Shown here in pieces: positions 12,126 to 23,670 of a stretch of DNA of 64,000 bases. The position numbers and the translations under genes are program-made. Within the stretch, counting starts at the first letter, position 1; every line of letters begins with the position of its first letter. The notes beneath the pieces are model-generated. The model saw only the letters and a list, made by a program, of their open reading frames with translations. It was not told the origin of the DNA and did no database searches. Source of the stretch: Quillaja saponaria (lineage: Eukaryota; Streptophyta; Magnoliopsida; Fabales; Quillajaceae); assembly GCA_029379385.1 (NCBI GenBank), contig CM055611.1, positions 25,510,092-25,574,091 of the forward strand, in the 5' to 3' direction.

Positions 12126-13170
12126 GGCTAAATTGCACATTTGGTCCCTATATTTTGAGTTAGATTTCACTTTAGTCCTTATATTTTATTTTGTTACAAT
12201 TGGATCCTTATAATTATAAAATGACAAAAAAATTATGTGGCAATCTCGTGACAAGTTTTACATCCTCAAAAATCTCATTTCTAATTGGTTAATCCATTGT
12301 TCCTATCAATTCCCATTTGCCCAAATTCGTATTCTAGTTCTGAAATTTTATTTTGAGTCACTCTAAGTTAAGGCAGTCATTAAATATGGTTTCGTAGCTC
12401 AGCCGTCGGAGTTGATCTTCTACGAGCTTTTGGGTAACACCAGAATTGAGACCCTTGCTCTCGAGATTAAGCAAGCATACAAACAATTGGCCTAGACACT
12501 GGGAGTTATGGTAGGTAAGAGTACTTTGAGGAAGAACTCAAGGCAGAGATCTACGGTGGGAAGTACTCTAGGTGTTGGAGATGAATTTGGGGTTAATTGT
12601 TTTTGGGGATGTGAGATTGGTTTTGTGGGCAAAGGTTTTGGGGACTCTCATATAGGTTTGGTAAATATTTGTTTGTCATAAGATGTAGAAAGAGAAGGTA
12701 ATAGAAGAAGATAGAACTCTGGTGGGCCTAAGAGAGAAAGAGAATGGGCTTGAGTTCTTTATGGAATTTGGTGATAGGTATTGAATGTTTGAAATTGAAT
12801 CGAAGGTGGTGGATTTCTTTTAATTATATGTGAAAATTTCATCACTGTTAAACTTATATTTTTTTCTCTTTTAATGAGTTTTTTGTTTGTGTAATATATA
12901 TATATATATAATAAAATTGAGTTTTTTTTTTTTTTGTGTCTAATTTTTATGTGTCAAGTCATCAAAAAAAGATTAACAGTTGAATTTTTTCAACGTAAAT
13001 TTCGTTAGCCCATGTCAATTTCGTTCGTTGTACAATCGATAACAAATACTTAATTGATATAATTTTATAATTATAAAAATATATTTATAATAAATTAAAA
13101 TATAGGTACCAAGTATCATCCGAATCCGATTCAAACTACAAGGACTGAAGCTACATTGTTTTTCTTCATT
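12126..13170. mobile_element. non-autonomous TIR element carrying a DnaJ fragment (Pack-MULE-like)
   Basis: The left end (from about 12128: ATTGCACATTTGGTCCC then TATATTTTGAGTTAGATT) and the reverse complement of the right end (from about 13162: AATGTAGCTTCAGTCC then TTGTAGTTTGAATCGGATT) align over roughly 90 bases. Both arms end inward with TTATAATTATAAAAT, so they form a diverged terminal inverted repeat. The interior is far more GC-rich than the arms, has no transposase, and holds a J-domain fragment (12394-12495). The combination of long TIRs and a captured host exon is typical of Pack-MULEs. A-rich flanks prevent a convincing target-site duplication, so the superfamily remains inferred. 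Confidence 0.55.
12394..12495 (+). pseudogene. DnaJ (J-domain) gene fragment inside the TIR element
   Basis: Translation in one frame gives VAQPSELIFYELLG, then about 10 residues, then LEIKQAYKQLA and a stop. This matches helices I and II of plastid-type plant J-domain proteins of the small DNAJ11/20 group. The HPD tripeptide that activates Hsp70 is absent, since the frame terminates exactly where RKYHPD would follow. No start codon context, targeting peptide or downstream domain remains. It is a captured or processed gene fragment, not a functional co-chaperone. Confidence 0.7.
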
Positions 13171-13537
13171 TTCTTAAAAGAAAAAAGAAAAAAAAGTTAA
13201 AGATAAAATTTACCGACAGGGACAACCTTGGACTAGTTGATGGATTTAAGAAAATAAAAATAAATGAAAAAGTAGGGGAGAATCCATTTTCAGGAGCTCT
13301 TTTCAATTTCAACTAGTTGTTTCTATATTTGACTAACAAAGTCATACATTTTAATTGGTTCTAATAATTTCACCAATCTGACAAATTAACCTTAGTAATA
13401 ACCTTCCCCAGTTATTCATGTTCTGAAGCTGCCATTTCTCTCACTTGAGACAAAAGCACCTCTTCACCTCCTCAGTAGATCCAGTAAACACTCTTTACCA
13501 GTCTCGGTCTCTCTCTGACCCAAAGCTTCCTCCATCA

Positions 13538-16500
13538 ATGTTTCGGCTTTCTGACTCACTCTTAGTTTTTGCTCTGCTATATTTCTGGTTTTTATGCACC
13601 GAAGCTTCGGTTCATGATTATAAGGGAGAAAGATTTGTGAATAAAGGGAACGCCTTTGTAGTTCATGGAGGGAGTGAAGGAATTTACTCTTCCGTCCCTA
13701 ATCAGAATAAGAGTTCCGTAGCTGCAAATGGTGACTCTTATATACGGTAATTTTATTTTCCAACTCTGTATGATTCATTTTGATTGCTGGGTTTTGTGTA
13801 GATAATTGGTGGTTTAATTTATGGTTCAATTTTGCTGAAAATTTTGCAATGATGTTCAATCACTTGTATTTTTAGGCGTGTTTTTTCTCTTTCTGTATTA
13901 TATCTATCATTTATGTGCTCATTGAATTTGATTTGATCAGGAAATGCTGCGTTGTATGGCATTGCTTTCTAGAAGAATCTATAGCTTTTTGTGTGCTTAA
14001 AATGCAGACTGAGATCATTGGTTAAAAGGACTGTTGACTAAGTAGTTAGAAATGTCATCTTTATGCTGTTAGAGAGTGCGTGAAATGAAGGATGACTAAG
14101 TAGTGAAGATGAATATTTTGCACAAGTTTCTGATTTGGTTTTTATGTTTTCACTCAAAATGAAAAACTGAGATGCTAGACTACGTAGTGTAATTTCAGAA
14201 ACACCCGTTAGGTTTGGAAATATATAAAGGGGCATGACTTATGAGATTCCATTAATGTTTTCTCCACCAAAATATGAAGGTTTGCAAGTTGTGCTCTTTC
14301 ATTTTTCTAAAAAAAGTAAAATTACAATCAAATGAATCTCAACCTGAAGCAACCTTTAATGTAAAAAAAAGGTTTTGTGGGTTAAAGAATAAGGAGGTGG
14401 GGGTTGATTATCTGATTGTTATTTACTATGAAAATCTAGCAACACATCTGAATGCTTTAGTTTGTTAGTCAAATTCCTTTTTGGTAACATGGATATGCTT
14501 TTGGCAATCAATTCCAAGGTTATAGACAAATGTATAGTTCAGGGTTATCTCCTCCATACAACTGGTATATGAGACCTTCAATCTACTGACTGTTATGATT
14601 ATGTTGAAACTATAACATGCTTTTCTGCTCTTAGCTTAATTTTATGGTGTTTGTTAACCAGCTTTGACAAGATCACCTTCCGGAGAACCAAGGATTTTGC
14701 CAACTTCAGCTCAGGGTTGATTCACACTGTTGTTTTTGAGGTTGAAGATAGAGAGACAATTGGAGGTTCTGCTTATGGGGGTCAAAGAGCTGTCTGTTGC
14801 ACTGGTGATCTTGCAAAACTGGGTGTGTGCTCTGAAGGAGAGGTTATTCGTCGCCCATCCACAAAGAATCCTAGTTGGCCTCAAGTTTTTGGTGTTTCAT
14901 TCAACATGGGTGAGGAAGTTACGTCATTACCATCGAAATTGATACAGATCACGGGAACTGGGATGTATAACTTGTATTTCATTCATTGTGACCCCAAGCT
15001 TCAACATGTGGTTGTAGAAGGGAAAACTATATGGAAAAACTCGACTGGTTATCTACCTGGTAGAATGGCACCACTTAAGAATTTTTATGGGTTCATGTCC
15101 CTTGCTTTTGTTATACTTGGCATCTTTTGGTTATCTCAATACTCTAGATTTTGGAGAGAAGTTTTTCCATTGCAGAATTGCATTACACTGGTGATAACAC
15201 TGGGCATGCTTGAGATGGCTCTATTGTATTTCGAGTACACCAAATTCAATGAGACTGGAATAAGACCAACTGGGATAACTATATGGGCAGTCACCTTTGG
15301 GACTATCAAGCGTACTGTTGCACGTCTGATAATTTTGATGGTTTCAATGGGCTATGGTGTCGTGAGGCCTACCCTTGGTGGTCTTACATCAAAGATGGTT
15401 ATGCTTGGAGCAACATTCTTTCTTGCATCTGAACTTCTTGAATTGGTAGAAAACGTTGGTGCAGTCAGTGATCTTTCTGGAAAAGCGAGACTCTTTTTGG
15501 TTCTTCCAGTGGCAATAATGGATGCTTTCTTCATTCTTTGGATATTCACATCCCTCTCTGCAACATTAAATAAGCTTCAGGTATTTCATCTGCTAGAAAT
15601 TTTCCTAATATTAATTTTCTTTTGATAAACATCGTGTGGGTATTTTTTTCCTCATGTCATATGTACTTTTCCTTGCGCGTGATATGCCTCTAATTAATTT
15701 TCTTCTTCTTTAATGAACTTGTTGCCTGTTCACTAGTTTTGCTTATTTGGTTTTGATTTTAAGCATTATTGGTAAGGCTACTATATTATTGTTTTCTCAT
15801 ATTATAGAAGTAATAAGTAAACCAAAACCAGCTACAGATTTTCATAAATGAAGCAGGACATCAGGTCACACATGAGATAATTTGGGTTCCTAATTTTATA
15901 TCCAGTAGTTGGACGAATAAGTTTTATTGTTTACAGCTTTTACATATAATAGACTTTATTTTTATTATATTAAATGAAAGTAGTAGTTTGTTTACTGGAG
16001 TTGGAACCAGAGGCTGAATTCGTTATGTCCAAAATGCATGTACTGGATAAAAATTGTTTTAATCCCCAAATTGTGTTGTCTATGGCACAAAATTATGTTG
16101 CTTAAATATATTCTTTAGTATTATGGAAAGGAAAAGAAGTGAATGGTACATTAAGTTTATCTGTCAATATTAAAGTTCTTCCAAGGCTTGTCAGGCCTGC
16201 TTTAGTTGCAACAGTATCAGGCTCTGACTAATGTACCGTAAGAACTGTGTTTCACCTTTCGCTTTATAAATGGAATTTATTTTGTTATCTTAAAACTTTT
16301 GATCTGATGCTGTAAAGTTAGGTCACCTTATTCTGCCATGCTTTTTAGTATAGATCAATTTAACTGATGAACTGTTACTTGTGAAATATGACAGGCTAGA
16401 CGGATGATGGTAAAACTGGATATCTACAAGAAGTTTACAAATGCTTTGGCAGTAGCTGTTATTGTATCTGTATGCTGGATATGCTATGAGGTAATCCACA

Positions 16501-17610
16501 TACCCATATCTAAGGAAATTGGGAAAGTAGTCAGATGATTTCTTGTGGTCTAGCTTGTTAGGACAAGTCTCTAATTGAAAAGTGAATTTTAGTACTTTGT
16601 TCTTCTTTGTTTACTTTCTTTAGAAGATTTCTTTTTCTCCCTCTTGTACTTTCTTATTCACATTGTTCAATAGTATATCTTTTCTATCAAAAAGCATAGA
16701 GACACTTCAGTTGCTCTGATATGTGTGAACTAAGAGTTAAAAAATGAAATTAAATTATTGTCTATTACAAATGAAAATTTAAAATTACAGTCAGTGTTTA
16801 TGAGTTCAGAGGATTGAGATGGCGTAAACAAGATTGTTTATTATTTTAATCTATATTTAAAGCTTTGCAAGAGTAAATTTCTTATTCCTAAAATGCTTTT
16901 AAAATTATAGTGAAAGAGATACTTACATGATTCTCAACTTTGCCATTGTAGTTTGCTGAGTCACTTATACTTATATTGCAGCCCTAATATTCTTTTGGTG
17001 TATGTTCTTATTTCACAACTTTGATTTGCAGCTGCATTTCAAATCTCGTGATATATACAACAAGCAGTGGCAGAATGCATGGATCATACCTGCCTTTTGG
17101 CAAGTTCTATCTTTTTCTCTCCTATGTGTCATCTGTGCTCTTTGGGCGCCTTCTCAAAACTCAACGCGGTAAGGGACATTCCTTCTGCATTAAATTTTCT
17201 TGCCTGTTTGATTATTACAGTTCATTTGAAAGTTGAAACCTTTATTCCTGAGTTTTTGGTCTATGTATGTCTTCCTTACAACTCTGCTTTGATTATTGTT
17301 GAACCAACCTCCTGATTTTTTTTTCTGCACCATCAATTGATAGTGGTGGTGACCTACTGGATGAAAGTCATCTCTTCTTTTAATCCACTTAAAAGAATTC
17401 TGTTGCCACTGATGTTCTATTTCTGCTCTTGACAGTTATGCTTACTCTGAAGATGCAAGCGAAGAGTTCGAGAAGGATGAAACTCATTTGACACTCATAA
17501 AACCATCACCATTTTCGTCAAAGGATGTCAGAAGTCCACTAGACACTAGACCAGCAGAAGGCAGCACTGGAGTTTCAAACGATGATTTGGAAGAAGACAA
17601 GACAGAATAA
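13538..17610 (+). CDS. Lung seven-transmembrane receptor family protein (GOST; TMEM87/GPR108 superfamily)
   Basis: Exons 13538-13746, 14662-15580, 16395-16490, 17032-17168 and 17436-17610 join to 511 residues. The N-terminus has a signal peptide (LLVFALLYFWFLCTEAS), then a lumenal GOLD-like domain to about residue 205 containing the paired-cysteine segment AVCCTGDLAKLGVC. Seven hydrophobic segments follow at roughly 212-232, 241-262, 275-304, 316-335, 347-370, 388-408 and 428-446, then an acidic cytosolic tail. Family knowledge: these proteins sit mainly in the Golgi/trans-Golgi and serve trafficking, ion or receptor roles that are still debated. Length and the long second exon fit the ~510-residue plant subgroup (Arabidopsis At1g72480 and relatives) rather than the shorter GPR108-like one. 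The ATG is the first after a non-ATG upstream frame and precedes the signal peptide directly. The gene converges on EXO70D. Confidence 0.9.
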
Positions 17611-19905
17611 AGCAGAACGCAACTCAAATCCTTTCTCACTGTATCAATCCTTACAAGGTATCTCCTTGTTACGTTTTCTTTTCTATCTTACTCTTGTTCT
17701 TACCTATTTGTGCCATTGGTTATTGAATTTTTACAGTTTGCAAGAAAAGTAGTAGAATGACATATATGAAATATTCCTGTATACTTTTGTAATGTGAACG
17801 TGTCTGCGTGATTCCGTTACAAGGCTAAAAAGGCAGAGAGGAGAGGCTGCACCTTACAGGCCCTGAAGAAGATATTGAATTAATGACAATAGAGCTGAAA
17901 AATAGAAAAAAACTGGTCATGTTTAACTGTGAGAACATCCCCCACCAGAAAGTATCATCATCACTATGAAAAGCTAAATGAGCAAGACCATGAGCCACCA
18001 TATTAGCTTCCCTTTTAACACTGTCTTTAACATATTTTTCGCAGAGTAGTTTGAGTTTTACTCTCAAGCCTTGGATAGGGTATGTGTAATGAGTTCCTTT
18101 CACTTCCCTCTTCCTGCTCCCAAACTTGTGCCCGGGGTGAGATAAATCAATTATAATTTTGATATGGAGAATGAGAAATGCTTTTTCATAATAAGCAGAG
18201 CTTTAAGCTAATTTATTTTCCCTTGGAATCCATTTTCTGGTTTTCTAAGAATAGATTTGTCTTGGATGCATAAATTATATGGAGCTGCAGGAACATAAAG
18301 TTACCAGCCTGGAGCTTGCAGCATTTCCAGGCAGCTCATTGTACATTGGGTTTATGCATGTTGTCAATTGTCAATATGAAGACCAGGTGCACTCTGTGTG
18401 TTTTGCTTCAATATCTACTTTGCCTTTCTTTATGTGAATTTTTAGAAATAGAAATTTAATTATGTTTAAAAAAGTACTTTGTTTGTTAGAAAAACAGAAG
18501 AGATTAAGCTGAGGACTTGGGGTAAGAGCTTCATTAGTTACTCCAATCTATTAACGTTGAAATCACCAACAGTTTTTAGTGTTTGCTAATCAAGCTTCTC
18601 TCTTTCAACAGGTAGATCTAATTGTTCTTTCAACCTCTCCTAGAAATTGTTAACTTCCATTCTGTTTGATTTACACTTAATCTTTTCAATAATCACCTAT
18701 CAATGTTTCATCTCAAATTGTGACTAGGTTTAATCAAACACAAGTTCGATCTTTTTCAATCCTCTTATCCGATCCCTGCTCAGCAGTTTACCATAAAACG
18801 AAACATTAAAAAAAAAAAAAAAAGATGATACTTTCAATACTCAGACAAGTCACACAAGTGCTCAAGACTAAAATGCTATATGAGCAGCTCATCTTTTAAC
18901 ATACAAACACCTGCAGCCCAAGAAACCCTAATTGGAACATCTGATGCCAATCCCAACATCATCCCCAGTACGTAAACATCTTAACAAGTAATCTTAGAAT
19001 TGATAGCAGTATGTTATTTTTTAAAATATGTTAAGTATGAACCCATATTCAACCTGATAATTTGGTTCACATTTCAAGATTGTAGCACTAAATGTAAAAC
19101 TAGCTCAATTTCACAACTTGTACAGGAATAATACTGAGACAGGTAGGCACCAAACATAAGGTTTTCCACCAAGATGTCGAAACTTGTCCAGAATCTTTTC
19201 ATGCTATCCATGCCGATATAAATATAACACCATAGGCATTAATCTGAAGCTCCAAAAGAAACTGCTAAAGCTTATCTCAGATTCCATTTCTTATTAGGAT
19301 TTCAATCATCTCAAAGCAGAAAAATAACAAGGTGCTAAAGTCATCTGGCCTTGAATAGGATTTTTCTAGATTGCAAAAAAGCTCACAAGCATCCCCATTT
19401 TTCATTTCCATGTTGAAACCTCATTGAATATCAAAACAGATAACATGGTATAAATATATGAAGCTTGAAAAGGAAACTCCTAGACTGGAAAAGCTTATCT
19501 GAGATTTCATTTTCCATATGTATCTTATTAACACCAAAAGAATATGAGTGTAGAAGTCATATGAAGCTACAAAACAAACTGCTTTTTAATATTAAAGGGA
19601 ATAAAAAGCACACGTACAACAATTCCAATATGAACAAATGAAGCAAAATCTAAAATCTGGTAAGAAACCAAATGACATGCGTACAGGGCAGAAGCATTTG
19701 GGCTGAGGGACTTCACTATTTTGGAATGCTATACCTGATCTTCCCAAAGAGTACTTTCCTCCATTCTTCACAATACTGGATGTTAAACTTTAAAATTGCA
19801 AGCTCAGGCAAGCTCAGATTGGCCATCACCACTTCACCCTAATGCTCCATAAAAAATTAAAAGAATGTATCCTAGTTTCTAACTCGCAAAACTTACTTCA
19901 CTTCA
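17611..19905. other. convergent intergenic region between the 7TM gene and EXO70D
   Basis: This holds the 3' UTR of the 7TM gene (to about 17800), a minus-strand RNase H-like relic (about 17895-18103), and AT-rich sequence without clear coding signal. A 15-base A run lies near 18810. The probable 3' UTR of the minus-strand EXO70D gene occupies the last few hundred bases. Confidence 0.5.
17895..18103 (-). pseudogene. RNase H-like domain fragment of a LINE or derived protein
   Basis: The minus-strand reading contains LLCEKYVKDSVKREANMVAH then GLAHLAFHSDDDTFWWG. The (V/K)REAN.VAH.LA block is the hallmark C-terminal helix of RNase H domains in plant LINEs and their domesticated relatives (RVT_3 type). 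Only about 50 residues survive and nothing upstream continues the domain, so it is an isolated remnant. Confidence 0.5.
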
Positions 19906-21750
19906 TTACTGAGATCTCCTCCTCAAGTGCTGGGAAACTGGGTATCCTTCGAAAAAATCCATGACCGAGGTTTCCAGATCCTCGACTGAGTACTTGATGT
20001 AATTTTCTGGGTGCTTTCCACTCTCTATATGGCTCCTAAACCGGCCAAGAAACGACCTATATGCTGGAATCAACTTCTCTGTTATAGAAATGCGAAGCTC
20101 CTCCCTGAGCTGAGAATCTGGCACCAACCAAGTTGCTTGAGTTCTATGAACCTCCTCAAACATGGCATTGAAGGCCTTAAACCTCTCTCTCAAAGCACTC
20201 TTTGAGACCCCCGAAGAAAAACCCCCACTCAAGTGTAATCCCTCATCTCTCAAACAATACAACACCCTTACCCAAGTAGCTCTCTGATAACTAGTAGCAG
20301 CCTGCCGAAACTTTCCGGTTAGTTTCTTCAAATAATCATCTCCAATCATCTCTCGCAACTCTGGGGACCCTTTTACCTTCTGAACAATGTAATGGACATT
20401 GTTCATTATAAACAAATGAAGCAAAGATGCATCTTTGTATAGCTTGGATTTACCCTCCAAATTAAATTGCAATATCACAATGATCCAAATCAAATGAATA
20501 GCCAATGGGGTTTTCCCTTCTAGTTCAGCAAAGTCCATATCTGGGGTCGACGGATCACCGGAATATCTCGACCCCGTTGATGGTTTGGACACTATAAGTT
20601 CAATCAATGTTTGCTTGTAATCAGAAATCAAATTTATATAATTCATCACATACCTAGTCAGAGGGTGAACTGTACCACCTGGAACTGGAACCTTAGAGGG
20701 TTCACGAAGCACGGCGTTTTCAAACTCCGATAATATCCCTCTTGCTGCCTCCGCCAACCGGGACAGAATCTCCGCCGCCTGAATACGAATAGATTCAGAT
20801 GACTTTGACTCGAACACAATGTCAATATCCGGTATCAAGTCCATCAAAGCATCATGAAGGTCTAAAATCTTGAACAGTTTTTCAGGGGATCTCCGGCTTA
20901 TACTAATAGCTTCAGCAAAATTGAAGAGCTGAATTGCTGGACCTTTAACTGTTTCCATAAAGCAAGCATCATCAATGGCAGTTCCAATCCCATCAAAGAT
21001 TTGCTCGCAAAGCTTCTTCTCACTTGCAAACAATATCCTAATACAAACCTTAGCAGCCCTTATCCACCGTCTGATCTTAGCCTCAAGCTGATCCCACTGC
21101 AACCTCTGAATATCACCGATGCTCAACTTTTCGATTCCAAGTTTCCGAAAACTTGCATCAACAGCTGATTTTCTCACACTACCATAAACCTGGATGCACT
21201 CCCTCAAATACCCAGATGAGATCATCCGCTCAGCTATGCTTCGAAGGTCGAAAATGGTATCAGATGGTATCAGATCGATCTCACGGATACTACTCGTGGA
21301 TCGGTAGCTAGAACTTACGCTTGAAACCCCACTATTATGCCGAACTAGCTCATCATCTTTGCTCATCGAACCATCTTCTTCTTCTTCACCATTAACATCA
21401 TCGTCAAAGTCGGCTCCACCAGTGCCCGAAGAAGTCGAAGAGTTGGGATCGGTCAGTGAATCGGTCTCAATAGGATTAGTCTGCGCAATAAGAATATTAC
21501 GAAACTCATCCTCAAGTCTAGCCATGGCGATCTGAATGGCTGAGTTGACTTTATTCTGGTCATCGGAAATAGAAGTGGAGGACATGGACCGTTGGATTTC
21601 ATCAACAGCTTGTAAATACAGATTAACTTCTTGACGATCACCTTCAAAAATCATTTTGTCTCTGGCTTCCTCTGACGCCGTCGAATCCCACCTTAATATT
21701 ATCTTCTCCGCCGTCTCAAATTCAAACCCAACATTTTCTGGCGGCTCCAT
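19906..21750 (-). CDS. EXO70D: Exocyst subunit EXO70, D-type
   Basis: A single exon of 614 residues. The start is set at MEPPEN (21750); the frame extends 12 codons further but without ATG, and the MEPPEN start and the run RWDSTASEEARDKMIFEGDR match EXO70D proteins. An acidic, serine-rich linker lies around residues 105-155. The C-terminal half is the helical-bundle EXO70 domain, including GSVRKSAVDASFRKLGIEKL, HPLTRYVMNYINLISDYKQ and YSVEDLETSVMDFFEG. Family knowledge: EXO70 binds phosphoinositides and directs the exocyst to membranes; plant D-type members have also been linked to selective autophagy. Intronless structure is usual for most plant EXO70 genes. It lies tail-to-tail with the 7TM gene. 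Confidence 0.94.
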   Translation of the reverse strand: MEPPENVGFEFETAEKIILRWDSTASEEARDKMIFEGDRQEVNLYLQAVDEIQRSMSSTSISDDQNKVNSAIQIAMARLEDEFRNILIAQTNPIETDSLTDPNSSTSSGTGGADFDDDVNGEEEEDGSMSKDDELVRHNSGVSSVSSSYRSTSSIREIDLIPSDTIFDLRSIAERMISSGYLRECIQVYGSVRKSAVDASFRKLGIEKLSIGDIQRLQWDQLEAKIRRWIRAAKVCIRILFASEKKLCEQIFDGIGTAIDDACFMETVKGPAIQLFNFAEAISISRRSPEKLFKILDLHDALMDLIPDIDIVFESKSSESIRIQAAEILSRLAEAARGILSEFENAVLREPSKVPVPGGTVHPLTRYVMNYINLISDYKQTLIELIVSKPSTGSRYSGDPSTPDMDFAELEGKTPLAIHLIWIIVILQFNLEGKSKLYKDASLLHLFIMNNVHYIVQKVKGSPELREMIGDDYLKKLTGKFRQAATSYQRATWVRVLYCLRDEGLHLSGGFSSGVSKSALRERFKAFNAMFEEVHRTQATWLVPDSQLREELRISITEKLIPAYRSFLGRFRSHIESGKHPENYIKYSVEDLETSVMDFFEGYPVSQHLRRRSQ

Positions 21751-23207
21751 GAAACTAATAAATCTGTTGTGGAAAAAGAAACCCAAAAAAGAAAAAATAG
21801 TAAAAAAACAAAAAGAAACGTCAAAAATGGAAGCTTTACAATATAATGATAAAATTTTCTTTTTGGGTTTTGTAGGAATTGAAAGAATTTAGCTAGTAAG
21901 AGAGAAACAGAGCAAGGTATTCTTCGGTGGCTAAGGAAATGGGAGAGAAAGAGAGAGACGGGAAGTTGCCTAAGAAGGCAGCTGAGCTGAGAACGATTTT
22001 GTCTGGATGTGGAATTCCGAAAGACCGGGGAAAGTTGGCGTTTGGCTACGTGGAAAATGAAGAAGGAAAATAGAAACAGAGTGGGTGAGTCACTGAGTCT
22101 GGGTGGAATTTGTTTTTTTTGACCATTTGACTTTTTTCAATGTTGGTGGAATCTCCCGGTATATCCCGAGACAGATTTATACTGATGGTACTTTGTAATG
22201 ATTTTTCTGAAAAAATAAAAAAAAAAATTCACAAAAAATTAAAAATTTTGACCTTTTTTCCAACCATAGTGTATTAATCGGTTAAATTAGCTACATGAAA
22301 CCAAGATTTAAGTGACTAATAAGAGCAAAAATCTCATCCACATAAAACTCATTTTTAAGTTGATTTTTCGTGCATAGAAAAAAATTGGTTTAATTTCTAT
22401 CTAGTCTTCTAAAATTGTCTAAAAATTATCCCGATTTTCAATTTATTATTCCAAAAATATTTTTATTAATTTCATTTTTCAAGATTTAAAACTTTCAGTT
22501 TTATTTTTTTTCTTTTATCGATTATGTATAAACGAATAATCATATTTGATATAAGAATAGTGACATTTTAATGTCTTTCTATTACTTGAAAAAAAAAATT
22601 CATTCACTTTTTGTAAGTTATGTAGGATTATTTTGTTAATAAATAATACAAAAATGAGTGAATGTAACTTGATTAATATTAAAATTTTAAACTAGTTAGA
22701 GTCGGTAACATAAATTATTTTCTTCTATTCACAATGAAATAATATATCATTTTTAGAGCAATTGTATCATTCTTAATAACTTTTATCCATATAATTTTTG
22801 GTCTCCCTTTACACTATCTAACTCATTTCACCTGCACCGAGTCACATTTTCTAATTATATTATCTACTAGCCTATGTTGGATAGGTCAAAATTATCATAA
22901 GCAATTTATTCTTACTTTCTCTTCAATGGGAGCAATCTCAATTTTTTTACATATTTTCTTATTTTGAATTTTGGATGATAATACCACAAAAAAAAAAAAA
23001 AAAAAAAAAAAAGGAAGAAGATAGAACTAAAAATTGAGATAATTTTGAAAAATTATAATACATAAAAATTAAATATCTTCATGCACCTTATCACTTACTG
23101 AAATTCAACTTAGATTTTAAAGGTATTAGAGAAAAGCTTTAAAAACAATCATTGATGTGTGGAATTTTAGCATTGAGGTTGTCTAACAATGTTCGTGGCA
23201 TATACTA

Positions 23208-23249
23208 AGTTATCTTTTATATATATATATATATATATAAAAGATAACT
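23208..23249. repeat. 42-bp perfect AT palindrome
   Basis: AGTTATCTTTTAT is followed by an alternating AT core and then the exact reverse complement. All 21 base pairs match, so the segment can extrude as a hairpin. It could be a microsatellite bordered by a short inverted repeat or the remnant of a very small MITE. Confidence 0.85.
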
Positions 23250-23499
23250 ATATAAGACTATCCTTTTAATGACATAGACTCTTCGATTGTGACACGTATC
23301 ATCGTATATGACGTAATTGAAGTTTATTTTGTAAGATAGACTAATAAATTCAAACAAAGGATTACGTTGATGCTTAGGTGGTGCCAATTGGCATAATTTG
23401 AATTTATAAATTAATATAATATTTAATTATTAATAGATAAGAAATTAATAGATTAAGTGACTATTTTTTATGACAATTTTTTTTTTTTTTTTTTGGTTT

Positions 23500-23670
23500 T
23501 TCATAAATTTACTCACATCATTTGAATGTGAGCCTTATCTTGTTTGGATTTTATGACTATCTCTCTTTACAAGTGTTTTCTTACAGGCTAGAATCGTTAA
23601 CATTGCAAAAGTTTCTTAACCGCTTAGCTCAAGTGTGTCTTACCACTTGAATCATATCTTGTTGGGTGAA
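23500..23670 (-). mobile_element. tRNA-derived SINE-like element, copy B
   Basis: The minus strand reads GATTCAAGTGGTAAG (complement of 23639-23653), then CACACTTGAGCTAAGCGG, and about 30 bases on a B-box-like AACGATTCTAGCC (complement of 23587-23599). It aligns with the minus-strand element near 5.7-5.86 kb over about 75 bases of the head and more loosely downstream. Two related copies in one window support a dispersed SINE family. Ends are approximate. Confidence 0.45.

Larger units (their letters stand above)
11556..13537. other. LSM1 3' region, TIR element, 7TM gene promoter
   Basis: The first ~550 bases are probable LSM1 3' UTR and flank; short open frames there resemble nothing I know. 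A TIR element with a DnaJ fragment spans about 12126-13170 (separate entry). The remaining ~370 bases up to 13537 are the presumed promoter and leader of the 7TM gene. Confidence 0.5.

Noticed and set aside
13445..13537. Longer N-terminus for the 7TM protein
   Set aside because: The frame opens with TTG; the ATG at 13538 places the signal peptide at the N-terminus.
21751..21786. Twelve extra N-terminal codons for EXO70D
   Set aside because: No ATG is present there and MEPPEN at 21750 matches the family start.
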